A stretch of 64,000 nucleotides of DNA from [Mycobacterium] nativiensis (GCF_020172685.1 NZ_CP083986.1:1658614-1722613); one strand, 5' to 3'; positions 1-8,560 are shown, numbered from the stretch's first letter. The notes: generated by a model from the letters alone, not told the origin. A program made the numbers and translations.

Positions 1-19
1 AGATGTGTATAAGAGACAG
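1..19. other. Untrimmed Tn5/Nextera mosaic-end adapter
   Basis: The first 19 bases, AGATGTGTATAAGAGACAG, are identical to the Tn5 transposase mosaic end used in Nextera libraries. They are not genomic, so the biological sequence starts at base 20 and the contig end lies here. Any ORF read through this stretch (it gives the peptide MCIRDR) is an artefact. Confidence 0.97.
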
Positions 20-71
20 GGAAAACAGCGGCCGGCAGCACAGCCGTAGCCGCCAGAACCGTGGATTTCAT
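20..71 (-). CDS. Truncated secreted protein (N-terminus only)
   Basis: On the minus strand an ATG at 71-69 opens MKSTVLAATAVLPAAVF, a positively charged start followed by a hydrophobic, alanine-rich stretch, as in a Sec signal peptide. The frame then runs into the adapter, so the mature protein is lost. An in-frame GTG about 30 bases upstream is an alternative start; AAGGA lies about 17 bases before the ATG, which is rather far. Family and function cannot be read from 17 residues. It is the last gene in a minus-strand direction after the small gene at 327-683. Confidence 0.5.
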
Positions 72-110
72 GCGCAGATCAATCAGTCCTTGCGTGAGCA
101 CGCAGGGAAC

Positions 111-127
111 CGTAACCAAAACGTGAC
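111..127 (-). promoter_or_regulatory. Tandem GTYACG repeats upstream of the truncated secreted gene
   Basis: Read on the minus strand, GTCACG and GTTACG lie 11 bases apart start to start, 40-56 bases before the ATG at 71. Direct repeats at one helical turn are typical of OmpR-family response regulators. MtrA of Corynebacterineae binds GTAACG-like repeats before genes for secreted wall hydrolases. Assigning this box to MtrA is inference. Confidence 0.3.
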
Positions 128-167
128 ATTTGCGCCAACATGGCGCGCCGAACAACGTTGCAAACAA

Positions 168-182
168 GTGCCAAAGTGGCAC
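168..182. promoter_or_regulatory. Perfect palindrome GTGCCA-AAG-TGGCAC
   Basis: A perfect inverted repeat with 6-base arms and a 3-base centre lies in the 255-base gap between the small gene (stop at 327) and the truncated secreted gene (start at 71). It could be an operator for the latter. No bound regulator can be named. The rest of the gap, 72-326, shows only short shadow ORFs. Confidence 0.3.
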
Positions 183-326
183 GCCTTCGCGATCGCGTTC
201 ACCCGTGCCAAGGCCACCAGTATAACGACCTGACCAGCATCGATTGTGATATCCAACGGCGTGTTCAGCGCGTGTGCGACGGCCTTGGTCGTTACCGACG
301 CCGGATTCGTCACATTTCGGCGTGGG

Positions 327-683
327 TTACGCCGGCGATTGCTCCGTCGCACCCGGGAGGTGGGCTTTCACCAGGTCCAGCCGTGCGCGCCCCGAGGGAC
401 ATTCGAGGACTGCCCACGGGCGCTGGCGCAACTGCGCATCTACCGCCCGCACGATGGTCGCTACGTGATCGCCTACCGCATGCCACAGAGCCAGGTCTTC
501 GGCGATGGCCTCCAGGCCGCAGCCGAGGAACACTTCACCGGTCGGGGAGTTGGCATCGAGAAACGCACCGGTGATGGTGGCGGGCCGGCCGCCGCGCGAC
601 GTCCAGGTCACGGCGGCGGTCACGTCGTGCCACCCCGGCTGGCGTGGGATCGGGTCGATGTAGGCGGACGTGTCGTAGCTCAT
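327..683 (-). CDS. Small hypothetical protein, 118 aa
   Basis: The open frame continues upstream through the tRNA-His gene, but that part is tRNA sequence read as protein. The first sensible start is the ATG at 683-681, giving 118 residues beginning MSYDTSAYIDPIPRQP. The product is soluble-looking, with no signal peptide or membrane segment. I recognise no family. Other short ORFs across the same stretch on the plus strand are rich in Arg and look like shadows. It lies downstream of tRNA-His, past a terminator, on the same strand, so it probably has its own promoter; no clear Shine-Dalgarno is seen before 683. Confidence 0.5.
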   Translation of the reverse strand: MSYDTSAYIDPIPRQPGWHDVTAAVTWTSRGGRPATITGAFLDANSPTGEVFLGCGLEAIAEDLALWHAVGDHVATIVRAVDAQLRQRPWAVLECPSGRARLDLVKAHLPGATEQSPA

Positions 684-721
684 GTCGCCATGATGCGGGC
701 CGGGTGTGACACGCCAAAACC

Positions 722-755
722 AAAAACGTCGCCTACCGGTGTAGACGACGTTTTC
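722..755 (-). terminator. Intrinsic terminator after tRNA-His
   Basis: On the minus strand AAAACGTCG-T-CTAC and GTAG-G-CGACGTTTT form a 14-bp stem, with one T-G wobble, around an ACCG loop. T-rich sequence follows. It starts just 6 bases beyond the tRNA CCA end, as expected for a Rho-independent terminator of the tRNA transcript. Confidence 0.8.
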
Positions 756-760
756 AGCAT

Positions 761-837
761 TGGGGTGGCTGACGGGACTCGAACCCGCGACACCCAGGAT
801 CACAACCTGGTGCTCTACCAACTGAACTACAGCCACC
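761..837 (-). tRNA. hisT: tRNA-His (GTG anticodon)
   Basis: The minus strand folds as a complete cloverleaf of 77 bases. It includes the extra 5' G(-1) opposite C73 that is diagnostic of tRNA-His, an anticodon stem CCAGG/CCTGG with loop TTGTGAT (anticodon GTG), a T-arm and an encoded CCA at 763-761. It lies 34 bases beyond the end of orn on the same strand, as in M. tuberculosis. Confidence 0.97.
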
Positions 838-871
838 ATTGCTGCCAGCCAAGCAAGCAGCGTCGTCGATA

Positions 872-1528
872 CTAGCCGCTCGGGTGCTCAGCAGCCGAAT
901 CGGTTTCCCCGGGCGCGTCCGACAGCGGTCCCAGTTCCCCGGCTACGGCAGCGATATCGCTGGTAGACGGTCCGGGAGGGGCCACGAACGCGGTACGTCG
1001 GTAGAACTTCAGTTCGCGGATGGACTCGTGGATATCGGCCAGGGCGCGATGCGCCAGCCCCTTCTCCGGCTGACCAAAGTAGATCCGCGGGTACCAGCGC
1101 CGGCACAGCTCCTTGATCGAGCTCACATCGATCATCCGGTAGTGCAGGTAGTCGTTGAGCGTGGTCATGTCGCGGGCCAGGAAGCCCCGATCGGTGCCGA
1201 TCGAGTTGCCCGCCAGCGGCGCCGTCCGCGCCTGCTTGACGTGCGTGCGGATGTAGTCGAGCACCATCTTCTCGGCGGTCGCGAGGTCGATGGTCGACGC
1301 CCGGACCTCCTCGATCAGCCCGGACCGGGTGTGCATGTCGGTAACGACCGGGCTCATCGCGTCCAGGGCGGCGTCGTCGGCGTGGATCACCACGTCGATG
1401 CCGTCGCCCAGGATGTTCAGGTCACCGTCGGTGACCAAGGCGGCGATCTCGATCAGCTTGTCCGAGCCCAGATCGAGGCCCGTCATCTCGCAGTCGATCC
1501 AGACCAGTTCGTCTCGTGCAGGGCTCAC
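872..1528 (-). CDS. orn: Oligoribonuclease
   Basis: This 218-residue protein is the DEDDh-family 3'-5' exonuclease that degrades 2-5-nt RNAs and pGpG to mononucleotides in the cytoplasm. The catalytic residues are all visible: D12 and E14 in [12 protein letters not shown]113 in GTDRGFL, H160 and D165 in AHRALADIH. These match the spacing of E. coli Orn. A C-terminal tail of about 35 residues rich in A, P, G and S follows the catalytic core, as in mycobacterial homologues. The start is GTG at 1528 with TAACCT (1543-1538) 9 bases upstream, suggesting a very short leader. It corresponds to Rv2511. Confidence 0.95.
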   Translation of the reverse strand: MSPARDELVWIDCEMTGLDLGSDKLIEIAALVTDGDLNILGDGIDVVIHADDAALDAMSPVVTDMHTRSGLIEEVRASTIDLATAEKMVLDYIRTHVKQARTAPLAGNSIGTDRGFLARDMTTLNDYLHYRMIDVSSIKELCRRWYPRIYFGQPEKGLAHRALADIHESIRELKFYRRTAFVAPPGPSTSDIAAVAGELGPLSDAPGETDSAAEHPSG

Positions 1529-1603
1529 AAGAAGCCCAGGTTAGCCGCTCACCGTCGCCATAGCCGCATGGTGGTGCGGACCATCCAAGTAATGTCGAGG
1601 CCT

Positions 1604-3175
1604 GTGAGTCCCGATTCGGCGTCAAATGCCGCACAGCAGATCGCGGCCGGCTACCTCGCGGACGGTCAGGCCCTCGAACTGGGCACGGTGGTCATCGATG
1701 GCACCGCCGACCCGTCGGCGCAGGTCCGCATCCCGCTGGCCACCATCAATCGGCACGGTCTGGTGGCCGGCGCCACGGGCACCGGCAAGACCAAGACCTT
1801 GCAGGTGATCGCCGAGCAGCTGTCCGCAGCCGGTGTCCCGGTGCTGATGGCCGACGTGAAGGGCGACCTGTCCGGGCTGTCCCGGGCGGGAGAGGCCGGC
1901 GACAAGACCACTCAGCGCGCCGCCGACACCGGCGATGACTGGGCGCCGACGGCGTTCCCGGTGGAGTTCCTGTCGCTGGGCACCGGCGGCCTCGGCGTTC
2001 CGGTGCGCGCGACCATTTCCAGCTTCGGACCGATCCTGTTGTCGAAAGTGTTGGGGCTCAACGCCACCCAGGAGTCGACCCTGGGCCTGATCTTCCACTG
2101 GGCGGACCAGAACGGTTACCTGCTGCTGGACCTGAAGGATTTGCGTTCGGTCATCACGTTTTTGACCAGCGACGCCGGCAAGCCTCAGCTGAAGAACCTC
2201 GGCGGAGTGTCGGCTCAGACCGCGGGGGTGATCCTGCGGGCCTTGGTCAACCTGGAGGCCGAAGGCGGCGACACCTTCTTCGGTGAACCGGAACTCAAAC
2301 CGGAGGACCTGCTGCGCACCGACAGCCAGGGCCGCGGCATCATCACGCTGCTGGAACTGGGTGATCAAGCCGCCCGGCCGGTGTTGTTCTCCACCTTCCT
2401 GATGTGGGTGCTCGCCGACCTGTTCACGCTGCTTCCCGAGGTCGGCGACGTGGACAAGCCCAAGCTGGTGTTCTTCTTCGACGAGGCGCACCTGCTGTTC
2501 ACCGACGCCTCGAAGGCGTTCCTGCAGCAGGTCGAACAGACCGTCAAACTGATCCGCTCCAAGGGCGTCGGGGTGTTCTTCTGCACCCAGCTGCCCACCG
2601 ATGTGCCCAACGCCGTGCTGTCCCAGCTGGGTGCCCGCGTCCAGCACGCGCTGCGCGCGTTCACCCCCGACGACCAGAAGGCGCTCAGCAAGACGGTGCG
2701 CACCTACCCCAAAACCGATGTCTACGACCTCGAGTCGGCGTTGACGTCACTGGGCATCGGCGAGGCGATCGTCACCGTCCTCTCGGAGAAGGGCGCCCCG
2801 ACCCCGGTGGCCTGGACGCGGCTGCGGGCACCGCGGTCACTGATGGCGTCCGTCGGCGACCAGGCGATCACCGCGGCGGCCACCGCGAGCCCCCTGCACG
2901 CGGTCTACAGCGAGACCGTAGACCGCGAGTCGGCCTATGAGATCTTGTCCGGCAAGCTCGCATCCGGGGAGGGCAGTGCGCCGCCATCGGAGGAGTTGGG
3001 GTACGACGGACTGCCTCCGCCGCCACCGAAAGTGCACTGGTGGACCCGGTTCGGTCGCTGGCTTACTCACTTCCTCTCCACGCGGGAGGGCAAGCAGGTG
3101 ACACGTGCTGTCACCACCGTGGTGGTCGGTCAGATCACTCGCGGCGCAATGGGTACCGGGCGCCGTCGGCGTTAA
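1604..3175 (+). CDS. HerA-like ATPase of the DUF853/YjgR family
   Basis: A FtsK/HerA-type P-loop ATPase, counterpart of Rv2510c. Walker A is GATGTGKTKT near residue 58; Walker B is LVFFFDEAHLLF. A C-terminal, Pro-rich then basic segment ends in GTGRRRR. The family's biochemical role is not established; hexameric DNA or peptide translocation is inferred from the fold. The open frame extends back to 839, but that part overlaps orn and tRNA on the other strand. I chose GTG 1604 because TAATGT (1590-1595) lies 8 bases before it, matching other leaderless genes here; ATG 1592 is the alternative (4 residues longer). Its stop overlaps the cmrA stop (shared TTAA). Confidence 0.88.
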   Translation: MSPDSASNAAQQIAAGYLADGQALELGTVVIDGTADPSAQVRIPLATINRHGLVAGATGTGKTKTLQVIAEQLSAAGVPVLMADVKGDLSGLSRAGEAGDKTTQRAADTGDDWAPTAFPVEFLSLGTGGLGVPVRATISSFGPILLSKVLGLNATQESTLGLIFHWADQNGYLLLDLKDLRSVITFLTSDAGKPQLKNLGGVSAQTAGVILRALVNLEAEGGDTFFGEPELKPEDLLRTDSQGRGIITLLELGDQAARPVLFSTFLMWVLADLFTLLPEVGDVDKPKLVFFFDEAHLLFTDASKAFLQQVEQTVKLIRSKGVGVFFCTQLPTDVPNAVLSQLGARVQHALRAFTPDDQKALSKTVRTYPKTDVYDLESALTSLGIGEAIVTVLSEKGAPTPVAWTRLRAPRSLMASVGDQAITAAATASPLHAVYSETVDRESAYEILSGKLASGEGSAPPSEELGYDGLPPPPPKVHWWTRFGRWLTHFLSTREGKQVTRAVTTVVVGQITRGAMGTGRRRR

Positions 3176-3978
3176 TCTCCGCCGAGCTTCTTGTAGACGG
3201 CACCGACGATCGGCGTGACGATCGCCCGCGGAGCGTACCCGCTGGCCATCGACATGGCTTTGGAGGTGATCCCGGGCACGACGCGCATCTTGTTGCGCGC
3301 CAACGCATCCAGCGACAGTTTGGCGGTGTGCTGCGTCGAGATCCACAGGAAGTCCGGGATCAGCTTGTCGATCAGCGAGGCTTCGACGTCATCGGGCATC
3401 TCGGCGCGCACCGGCCCCGGCGCCAGCAGCGTCACGTGCACCCCGGACTTCAATAGCTCGCCGCGCAGCGACTCGCTGAAGGTGTTGGCGAACGCCTTGG
3501 TCGCGGCATAGGTGGCGTTATTGGGGATCGGTGAGTTGCCGGCCGCCGAACCAGAGATCAGGATTCCCCCCGAGCGACGCTCGAGCATGCCTGGCAGCGC
3601 CGCCAACACCAGGTCATGCACCGCGACCGCGTTCAGCTGCACCTGGGCCTTCTCCGCCGCCGGGTCCAGGCCGGCGATCGGCCCGAACGTCGCGGTACCG
3701 GCGTTGGCGCACAGCACCGAGATCTCCCGCTCGGCCAATTCGGCGCAGAACTCGTCGCGGGCCGGGGGATCGGACAGGTCGACCGCCCGCACCTCCACGG
3801 CCACCCGGTACTTGTCGCGCAGTCGCGCCGCCACGTCGTTGAGCACGTCTTCGCGGCGAGCGGTGATGATCAGCCCGTGGCCGCGGGCGGCCAGCTCGGT
3901 GGCCAACGCCTCGCCGATTCCCTGGGATGCTCCGGTGACTACAGCGCGGGCGTCAGGGCTGGGAGCAGGCACTGGCAT
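3172..3978 (-). CDS. cmrA: Mycolate reductase CmrA (short-chain dehydrogenase)
   Basis: A 268-residue classical SDR: cofactor loop TGASQGIG at 15-22, CANAG at 90-94, and the catalytic S144, Y157 and K161 (YAATK). The Rv2509/CmrA family reduces the beta-keto ester formed by Pks13 condensation to the beta-hydroxy group of mature mycolic acids, which makes it central to the outer membrane. Assignment rests on fold, length and position between the Rv2510c and Rv2508c homologues. ATG 3978 has TACGAT (3990-3985) only 6 bases upstream, so the mRNA should be leaderless. The start is divergent from the transporter at 4002 and the two -10 boxes overlap. Confidence 0.88.
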   Translation of the reverse strand: MPVPAPSPDARAVVTGASQGIGEALATELAARGHGLIITARREDVLNDVAARLRDKYRVAVEVRAVDLSDPPARDEFCAELAEREISVLCANAGTATFGPIAGLDPAAEKAQVQLNAVAVHDLVLAALPGMLERRSGGILISGSAAGNSPIPNNATYAATKAFANTFSESLRGELLKSGVHVTLLAPGPVRAEMPDDVEASLIDKLIPDFLWISTQHTAKLSLDALARNKMRVVPGITSKAMSMASGYAPRAIVTPIVGAVYKKLGGD

Positions 3979-3984
3979 GGGGCA

Positions 3985-3994
3985 ATCGTAGAGT
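3985..3994. promoter_or_regulatory. Interlocked divergent -10 elements of cmrA and the transporter
   Basis: TACGAT on the minus strand (3990-3985) and TAGAGT on the plus strand (3989-3994) share two bases. Each is followed, after 6 and 7 bases, by the ATG of a divergent gene. Two polymerases could not occupy both boxes at once. The promoter calls are inferred from TANNNT and spacing. Confidence 0.6.
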
Positions 3995-4001
3995 GCCTGG
4001 C

Positions 4002-5315
4002 ATGGGTCCCCCGGGGGTGGTCAGGTCCGGGCGGTCACGGATCGTGGCGTGGGCACTGTGGGACACCGGTGCCGCAGCCGTGAGCGCGATCGTGGTGACG
4101 TTCGTGTTCTCGGTCTATCTGACCAGCAGCGTCGGCCAGGAGCTGCCCGGCGAGGCGTCGCCGGCCAGCTGGCTGGGCCGCACCTTGGCGATCTCCGGTC
4201 TGACGGTGGCCGCGGTGGCGCCGGTGATCGGGGTGTGGGTGGCGGCTCCGCACCGTCGCCGGGTGACACTGGCGATCCTGACCGGCGCCGCGGCGGTGCT
4301 GATCGCATCGATGAGCCTGATCCGTGAGGCCCCCGCCTACCTGGCACCGGGCTTGGCGCTGCTGGCGCTGACCGCCGCCTGCGGTGACCTGGCCAGCGTC
4401 CCCTACAACGCCATGCTGCGGCAGGTGTCGACACCGGAGAATGCCGGGCGGATCTCCGGATTCGGCTGGGCGTCCGGCTATGCCGGCAGCGTGGTGCTGC
4501 TGCTGTTGGTCTATGTGGGCTTCATCTCCGGCAGCGGCCCGGAACGCGGGCTGCTGGGCCTGCCCACCGAAGACGGGCAGAACATCCGGGCGGCGATGCT
4601 GCTGACGGCCGCGTGGCTGGCGGTGCTGGCGCTGCCGCTGCTGTTCAGCGCACACCGGTGGGCCGGCGTCGAAGAGGCGCCGCCGGCACGGTTGGGCCTC
4701 TTCGGCGGCTACCGCCAGCTGTGGCGCGACATCAGCACCGAATGGCACCGTGACCGCAACCTGGTCTTCTACCTGATTGCCAGCGCGATCTTCCGGGACG
4801 GGCTGGCCGGGGTGTTCGCCTTCGGTGCGGTGCTCGGAGTCAATGTCTACGGCATCTCCTCGGGCGACGTGCTGATCTTCGGGGTGGTCGCCAGCGTGGT
4901 GGCCGCTGTCGGGGCCGTCGCCGGAGGCCTGCTCGACGACCGGATCGGATCCAAGACCGTGATCGTCGGGTCGCTGGTCGCGATGGTCGCCGCCGGCACC
5001 ACGCTGATGACGCTGAACGGGCCGGCGGCGTTCTGGGCCTGCGGCCTGCTGCTGTGCCTGTTCATCGGGCCGACCCAGTCCTCGGCACGAACCCTGCTGC
5101 TGCGCATGGCCGACGAGGGTATGGAGGGCGTCGCCTTCGGCCTCTACACGATGACCGGTCGCGCCGTGTCATTCCTGGCGCCATGGCTGTTTTCGGTCTT
5201 CGTTGACGTCTTTCACAGCGACCGCGCCGGCATGGGCGGGTTGTGCACGGTGCTGGCCATCGGTTTGGTGGCGATGCTGGCGGTGCGGGTACCTGGGCGG
5301 GTGAAGGCCGCTTAG
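4002..5315 (+). CDS. MFS transporter, UMF1/Atg22-like
   Basis: A polytopic membrane protein of 437 residues with about 12 hydrophobic segments, counterpart of Rv2508c. It begins SRIVAWALWDTGAAAVSAIVVTF, resembling the UMF1 (vacuole-effluxer Atg22-like) branch of the major facilitator superfamily; the motif LDDRIGSK follows a mid-protein transmembrane segment. The substrate is unknown. ATG 4002 is chosen over GTG 3993 because TAGAGT ends 7 bases before it, predicting a leaderless transcript. Its stop overlaps that of the convergent gene 5312-6106 (shared CTAG). Confidence 0.85.
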   Translation: MGPPGVVRSGRSRIVAWALWDTGAAAVSAIVVTFVFSVYLTSSVGQELPGEASPASWLGRTLAISGLTVAAVAPVIGVWVAAPHRRRVTLAILTGAAAVLIASMSLIREAPAYLAPGLALLALTAACGDLASVPYNAMLRQVSTPENAGRISGFGWASGYAGSVVLLLLVYVGFISGSGPERGLLGLPTEDGQNIRAAMLLTAAWLAVLALPLLFSAHRWAGVEEAPPARLGLFGGYRQLWRDISTEWHRDRNLVFYLIASAIFRDGLAGVFAFGAVLGVNVYGISSGDVLIFGVVASVVAAVGAVAGGLLDDRIGSKTVIVGSLVAMVAAGTTLMTLNGPAAFWACGLLLCLFIGPTQSSARTLLLRMADEGMEGVAFGLYTMTGRAVSFLAPWLFSVFVDVFHSDRAGMGGLCTVLAIGLVAMLAVRVPGRVKAA

Positions 5316-6106
5316 CCGGCCGCCGCGCAGACCGTCAGGATGCTGCCGGTGCGCTCGCGCACCTGGGCGCCGTCCACCGACAGCGAACAGGTGATCTGCT
5401 CGCCGAAGTTCACCACGGTGACCGCCGCCGCGGTCGATGCCGGCGGCGTCAGGGTGACCTGTTTGCTCCACGGCAGGTTCACGTTGAACTCGGTCTTGAG
5501 CACACCGCCGGTGTCGATGTAGGCGATGCTGAGCACCCGGCCCGTCCCGGTGACCTGGTAGACGATGGTCTCGGGAACGCCGCTGGTGGTCGACGTCGTC
5601 GGCGGCGGCGTGGTCGGGGTAGTGCCGGGCGCCGGTGACCGCGGCGACGGTGTGGTGGTCGGCGTGCGGGTGGGTATGGGAACGCTCGGGGCCGTCGGCA
5701 GGGGCGAAACCGGGGTGACCGTAGCCGAATTCTGATGTGAGCCGTTGGCGATCACCAGGGCGATCACCATGCCGACCACCAGCAGCACCGCGGCGCCGGC
5801 CACCAGCCACAGCCAGTTGGGGAACCGCGGCGGTTCAGGCGGACCGCCTTCGCCGCCGCCGACCGGCCCACCGGACGGTGGCCCACCGGCTGGGGGCTGG
5901 GCTGAATCCCAATATTGCCGCGGCAGTTCGGCCGTCGGTTGCGGGCCCTGGGGCGGATAGCCGGCCGGGTACATCGGCACCTGCCCGGCATAGGCCGGAT
6001 CGACTTGTGGCGGTATTCCGGTCGTCGGCGGCTCGTACGGCCCCTCGGACGGCGCATAGCCCTGCCAGGGCCGATCAGAACCCTCTGGCCGATACGGATC
6101 CGTCAT
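5312..6106 (-). CDS. Proline-rich membrane protein with MmpS-like C-terminal domain
   Basis: Of 264 residues, 1-95 are a cytoplasmic tail rich in P, G and Y. A single transmembrane helix follows at about 98-120, then a P/T/S-rich linker and, from about 170, a beta domain starting VYQVTGTGRVLSIAYIDTGG that resembles the extracytoplasmic domain of MmpS proteins. It corresponds to Rv2507 and likely faces the periplasm. Function is unknown; there is no MmpL partner nearby. ATG 6106 is preceded by GAGGTGG at short spacing; GTG 6112 would add two residues. It lies downstream of bkaR on the same strand, 68 bases away. Confidence 0.8.
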   Translation of the reverse strand: MTDPYRPEGSDRPWQGYAPSEGPYEPPTTGIPPQVDPAYAGQVPMYPAGYPPQGPQPTAELPRQYWDSAQPPAGGPPSGGPVGGGEGGPPEPPRFPNWLWLVAGAAVLLVVGMVIALVIANGSHQNSATVTPVSPLPTAPSVPIPTRTPTTTPSPRSPAPGTTPTTPPPTTSTTSGVPETIVYQVTGTGRVLSIAYIDTGGVLKTEFNVNLPWSKQVTLTPPASTAAAVTVVNFGEQITCSLSVDGAQVRERTGSILTVCAAAG

Positions 6107-6151
6107 GCCCACCTCATGGATTGCAGGGTACCTGCGCCGGGCCCCTCACGG

Positions 6152-6165
6152 CGGTGGCGCCACCG
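6152..6165. terminator. GC palindrome between bkaR and the MmpS-like gene
   Basis: CGGTGGCGCCACCG is a perfect 14-bp palindrome 9 bases beyond the bkaR stop. It lacks a T-run, so it is at best a U-less mycobacterial terminator or pause site for bkaR. A second small inverted repeat, GCAGG-GTA-CCTGC, lies at 6123-6135. Confidence 0.35.
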
Positions 6166-6174
6166 AAGCCCGTT

Positions 6175-6804
6175 TCAAACGTCGGCGGCGTCCAGCGCGC
6201 TGATCGTCATCGCCCGCAACACCGCTCGTGAGCGTTCCGGGGCGGCCGACCGGGCTCCGGTGGCCTTCATGCTGTGCGGGGTCGAGTTCAACAGGCCGAA
6301 GGCCGCATGCGCCATCATCCGGGCATCGGCCTCGTCCAGCCCGGCGTGCACTGCGCGCAGCACCCCCACCCAGACCTCGACGTACTGGCGCTGAGCGCTG
6401 CGCACCTGACGCTGCGCCGGAGCCGGCAGATGCGCCAGGTCACGGTCCTGGATGCGGATCAGATCCGGCTCGCCCAGCGCGAAATCCAGATGAAAGTCGA
6501 CCAGGCCGTCGAGCACCCCGTCGGGGCCCAGCCCGCCCGATTCGACCGTGCGTGCCCCGGCGAGAAGTCGGGTGCTGATGCCGACCAGCAGTTCGACCAA
6601 AAGTGCTTCCTTGTTGGGGAAGTGCCGATAGATCGCGGGGCCGCTGACCCCGGCCGCGGCACCGATGTCCTCCAGCCGCACCGCCAGGAAGCCGCGTTGT
6701 GCGAACAGTCGTTCAGCGGCCGCAAGCAATTGGCTGCGCCGGTCGGACTTCAGCCTGCTACGTCGGCTGGCGGGTTCGTCGTCGGCCGGAACGGACGCTG
6801 CCAT
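6175..6804 (-). CDS. bkaR: TetR-family repressor BkaR
   Basis: A 209-residue TetR regulator: N-terminal helix-turn-helix containing VRLEDIGAAAGVSGPAIYRH, then an all-helical ligand domain. It corresponds to Rv2506 (BkaR), known to repress the adjacent branched-chain keto-acid/leucine genes. It is divergent from fadD35 with a 100-base gap holding a palindromic operator. ATG 6804 is chosen because GGAGG sits 5 bases before it; a TTG at 6819 would extend the protein by 5 residues. The ligand is not known from sequence; an acyl-CoA is plausible. Confidence 0.9.
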   Translation of the reverse strand: MAASVPADDEPASRRSRLKSDRRSQLLAAAERLFAQRGFLAVRLEDIGAAAGVSGPAIYRHFPNKEALLVELLVGISTRLLAGARTVESGGLGPDGVLDGLVDFHLDFALGEPDLIRIQDRDLAHLPAPAQRQVRSAQRQYVEVWVGVLRAVHAGLDEADARMMAHAAFGLLNSTPHSMKATGARSAAPERSRAVLRAMTISALDAADV

Positions 6805-6833
6805 CGCGCCTCCGCTCAATCGTGGACAGCTGA

Positions 6834-6849
6834 GTTAATGGTCACTAAC
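6834..6849. promoter_or_regulatory. Candidate BkaR operator 1
   Basis: GTTAATGGTCACTAAC is an imperfect palindrome (12 of 16 positions symmetric) in the bkaR-fadD35 divergent gap. The half-site AGTTAAT recurs in the palindrome at 8596-8613, which supports one regulator for both. Assigning it to BkaR is inference from position. Confidence 0.6.
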
Positions 6850-6904
6850 GTAGCACTCGTCGATCGAGTCCGAGCCGGTTCTCGGGCGCAGCGGTGGAGG
6901 CCTG

Positions 6905-8551
6905 ATGGCGACTGCGGGGGCCGCGGCAGGCGGCGGATTGTCCTACGCCCGCGGGGAGACCGAGCCCGCCCTGCTGGAGGCCACGATCGGCGCCAACCTC
7001 GCCGCCACCGCCGCCGCCCACCCGGATCGCGATGCGCTGATTGACCTTCCGACGCGACGACGTTGGACCTACGCCGAGCTGCTGCACGATGTGCGCCGGC
7101 TGGCGGCCGGACTGCTGCTGGCGGGTATCGCCGCGGGGGATCGGGTGGGCATCTGGGCGCCCAACTGTGCCGAATGGGTGCTGACGCAGTACGCCACCGC
7201 TGAGATCGGCGCGGTGCTGGTCAGTATCAACCCCGCCTACCGGTCCCACGAATTGGTCTACGCGCTCAGGCAGTCCGGTGTCGCGATGGTCGTTTCGGCG
7301 CCGAGTTTCAAGACCTCCGACTACGTGGCGCTGCTGGATGAGGCTGCTCCCGACTGTCCGGATCTGCGCGAGATGGTGTTCATCGGCAGCCCGCGGTGGC
7401 AGGAGCTGACCGGCACGCCGGTCGAGTCGTCAGCCCTGGCGCAGGTGGCCACGACACTGCATCACCTGGATCCGGTCAACATCCAATACACCTCGGGCAC
7501 AACGGGTTATCCCAAGGCCGCCACGCTGAGCCACCACAGCATCCTCAACAACGGCTACCTGGTCGGCGAGCTGCTCGGGTACACCCACCTCGACCGGATC
7601 TGCCTGCCGGTGCCCTTTTATCACTGCTTCGGGATGGTGATGGGCAACCTGGCGGCCACCAGTCACGGCGCGGCGATCGTCATCCCCGCGGCCGGCTTCG
7701 ATCCGGCGGCCACGCTGCGGGCCGTCCAGCAAGAGGCGTGCACCAGCCTCTACGGGGTGCCCACCATGTTCATCGCCGAACTGGGCCTGTCCGACTTCAC
7801 CGACTATGACCTGAGCAGCCTGCGCACCGGGATCATGGCCGGCTCGCCCTGCCCGGCGGAGGTGATGCGTCGGGTGATCGAGGACATGAACATGGCCGGG
7901 GTCTCGATCTGTTACGGCATGACCGAGACCGCACCGGTGTCGACCCAGACCCGCACCGATGACTCGCCTGCGCGCCGGGTCGAAACCGTCGGCCGGGTAG
8001 GCCCCCACCTGGAGATCAAGATCAGCGATCGGGTCAGCGGCCAGGCGGTGCCGCGCGGGCAGGCCGGAGAATTCTGCACCCGCGGATATTCGGTCATGAC
8101 CGGCTACTGGAACGACCCGACCACCACCGCCGAAGCCATCGACGCCGACGGCTGGATGCACACCGGCGACCTGGCGGTCATGGACGACGACGGCTATGTG
8201 CGAATCACGGGACGGATCAAGGACATGGTGATCCGCGGCGGGGAGAACATCTACCCGCGCGAGATCGAGGAGTTCCTGCACACCCATCCCGACATCGTCG
8301 ACGCCCAAGTCGTCGGCGTTCCGGACGCCACCTACGGCGAGGAACTCGTGGCTGTGGTGAGGCTGCGCGACGGGGCGCCTCCGCTGACCGTCGAGGGGCT
8401 GCGGGAGTTCTGCACCGGCCGGCTGGCCCACTTCAAGGTGCCGCGGTATCTGCGGGTCGTAGACGAGTTTCCGATGACGGTCACCGGCAAGGTCCGCAAA
8501 GACGAGATGCGCCGTCAGGCCGCCGCCTACCTGGCGGAGGGCCGATCGTGA
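6905..8551 (+). CDS. fadD35: Fatty-acyl/carboxylic acid-CoA ligase FadD35
   Basis: An ANL-superfamily adenylating enzyme of 548 residues, making acyl-CoA from a carboxylic acid, ATP and CoA. The A3 P-loop is [10 protein letters not shown] at 195-204; YGMTET (A5), [13 protein letters not shown] (A7), [16 protein letters not shown] (A8) and a TVTGKVRK lysine loop near the C-terminus are intact. It corresponds to Rv2505c. Given its neighbours the substrate may be a branched short-chain acid, which is inference. GGTGGAGG precedes the ATG at 6905. It is divergent from bkaR; the next gene, scoA, has its own promoter 89 bases on. Confidence 0.92.
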   Translation: MATAGAAAGGGLSYARGETEPALLEATIGANLAATAAAHPDRDALIDLPTRRRWTYAELLHDVRRLAAGLLLAGIAAGDRVGIWAPNCAEWVLTQYATAEIGAVLVSINPAYRSHELVYALRQSGVAMVVSAPSFKTSDYVALLDEAAPDCPDLREMVFIGSPRWQELTGTPVESSALAQVATTLHHLDPVNIQYTSGTTGYPKAATLSHHSILNNGYLVGELLGYTHLDRICLPVPFYHCFGMVMGNLAATSHGAAIVIPAAGFDPAATLRAVQQEACTSLYGVPTMFIAELGLSDFTDYDLSSLRTGIMAGSPCPAEVMRRVIEDMNMAGVSICYGMTETAPVSTQTRTDDSPARRVETVGRVGPHLEIKISDRVSGQAVPRGQAGEFCTRGYSVMTGYWNDPTTTAEAIDADGWMHTGDLAVMDDDGYVRITGRIKDMVIRGGENIYPREIEEFLHTHPDIVDAQVVGVPDATYGEELVAVVRLRDGAPPLTVEGLREFCTGRLAHFKVPRYLRVVDEFPMTVTGKVRKDEMRRQAAAYLAEGRS

Positions 8552-8560
8552 CGAGACCAC

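Noticed and set aside
155..182. Sigma-54-like promoter TGGCAC-N4-TTGC on the minus strand
   Set aside because: The spacing is one base short of the -24/-12 consensus and mycobacteria lack RpoN.
3..233. ORF of 76 codons at the left end
   Set aside because: Its start and first six codons come from the sequencing adapter; the rest has no protein-like character.
327..839. Longer version (170 codons) of the small minus-strand gene
   Set aside because: Residues 1-30 are tRNA-His read in frame, and the terminator lies inside; only the part from 683 is credible.
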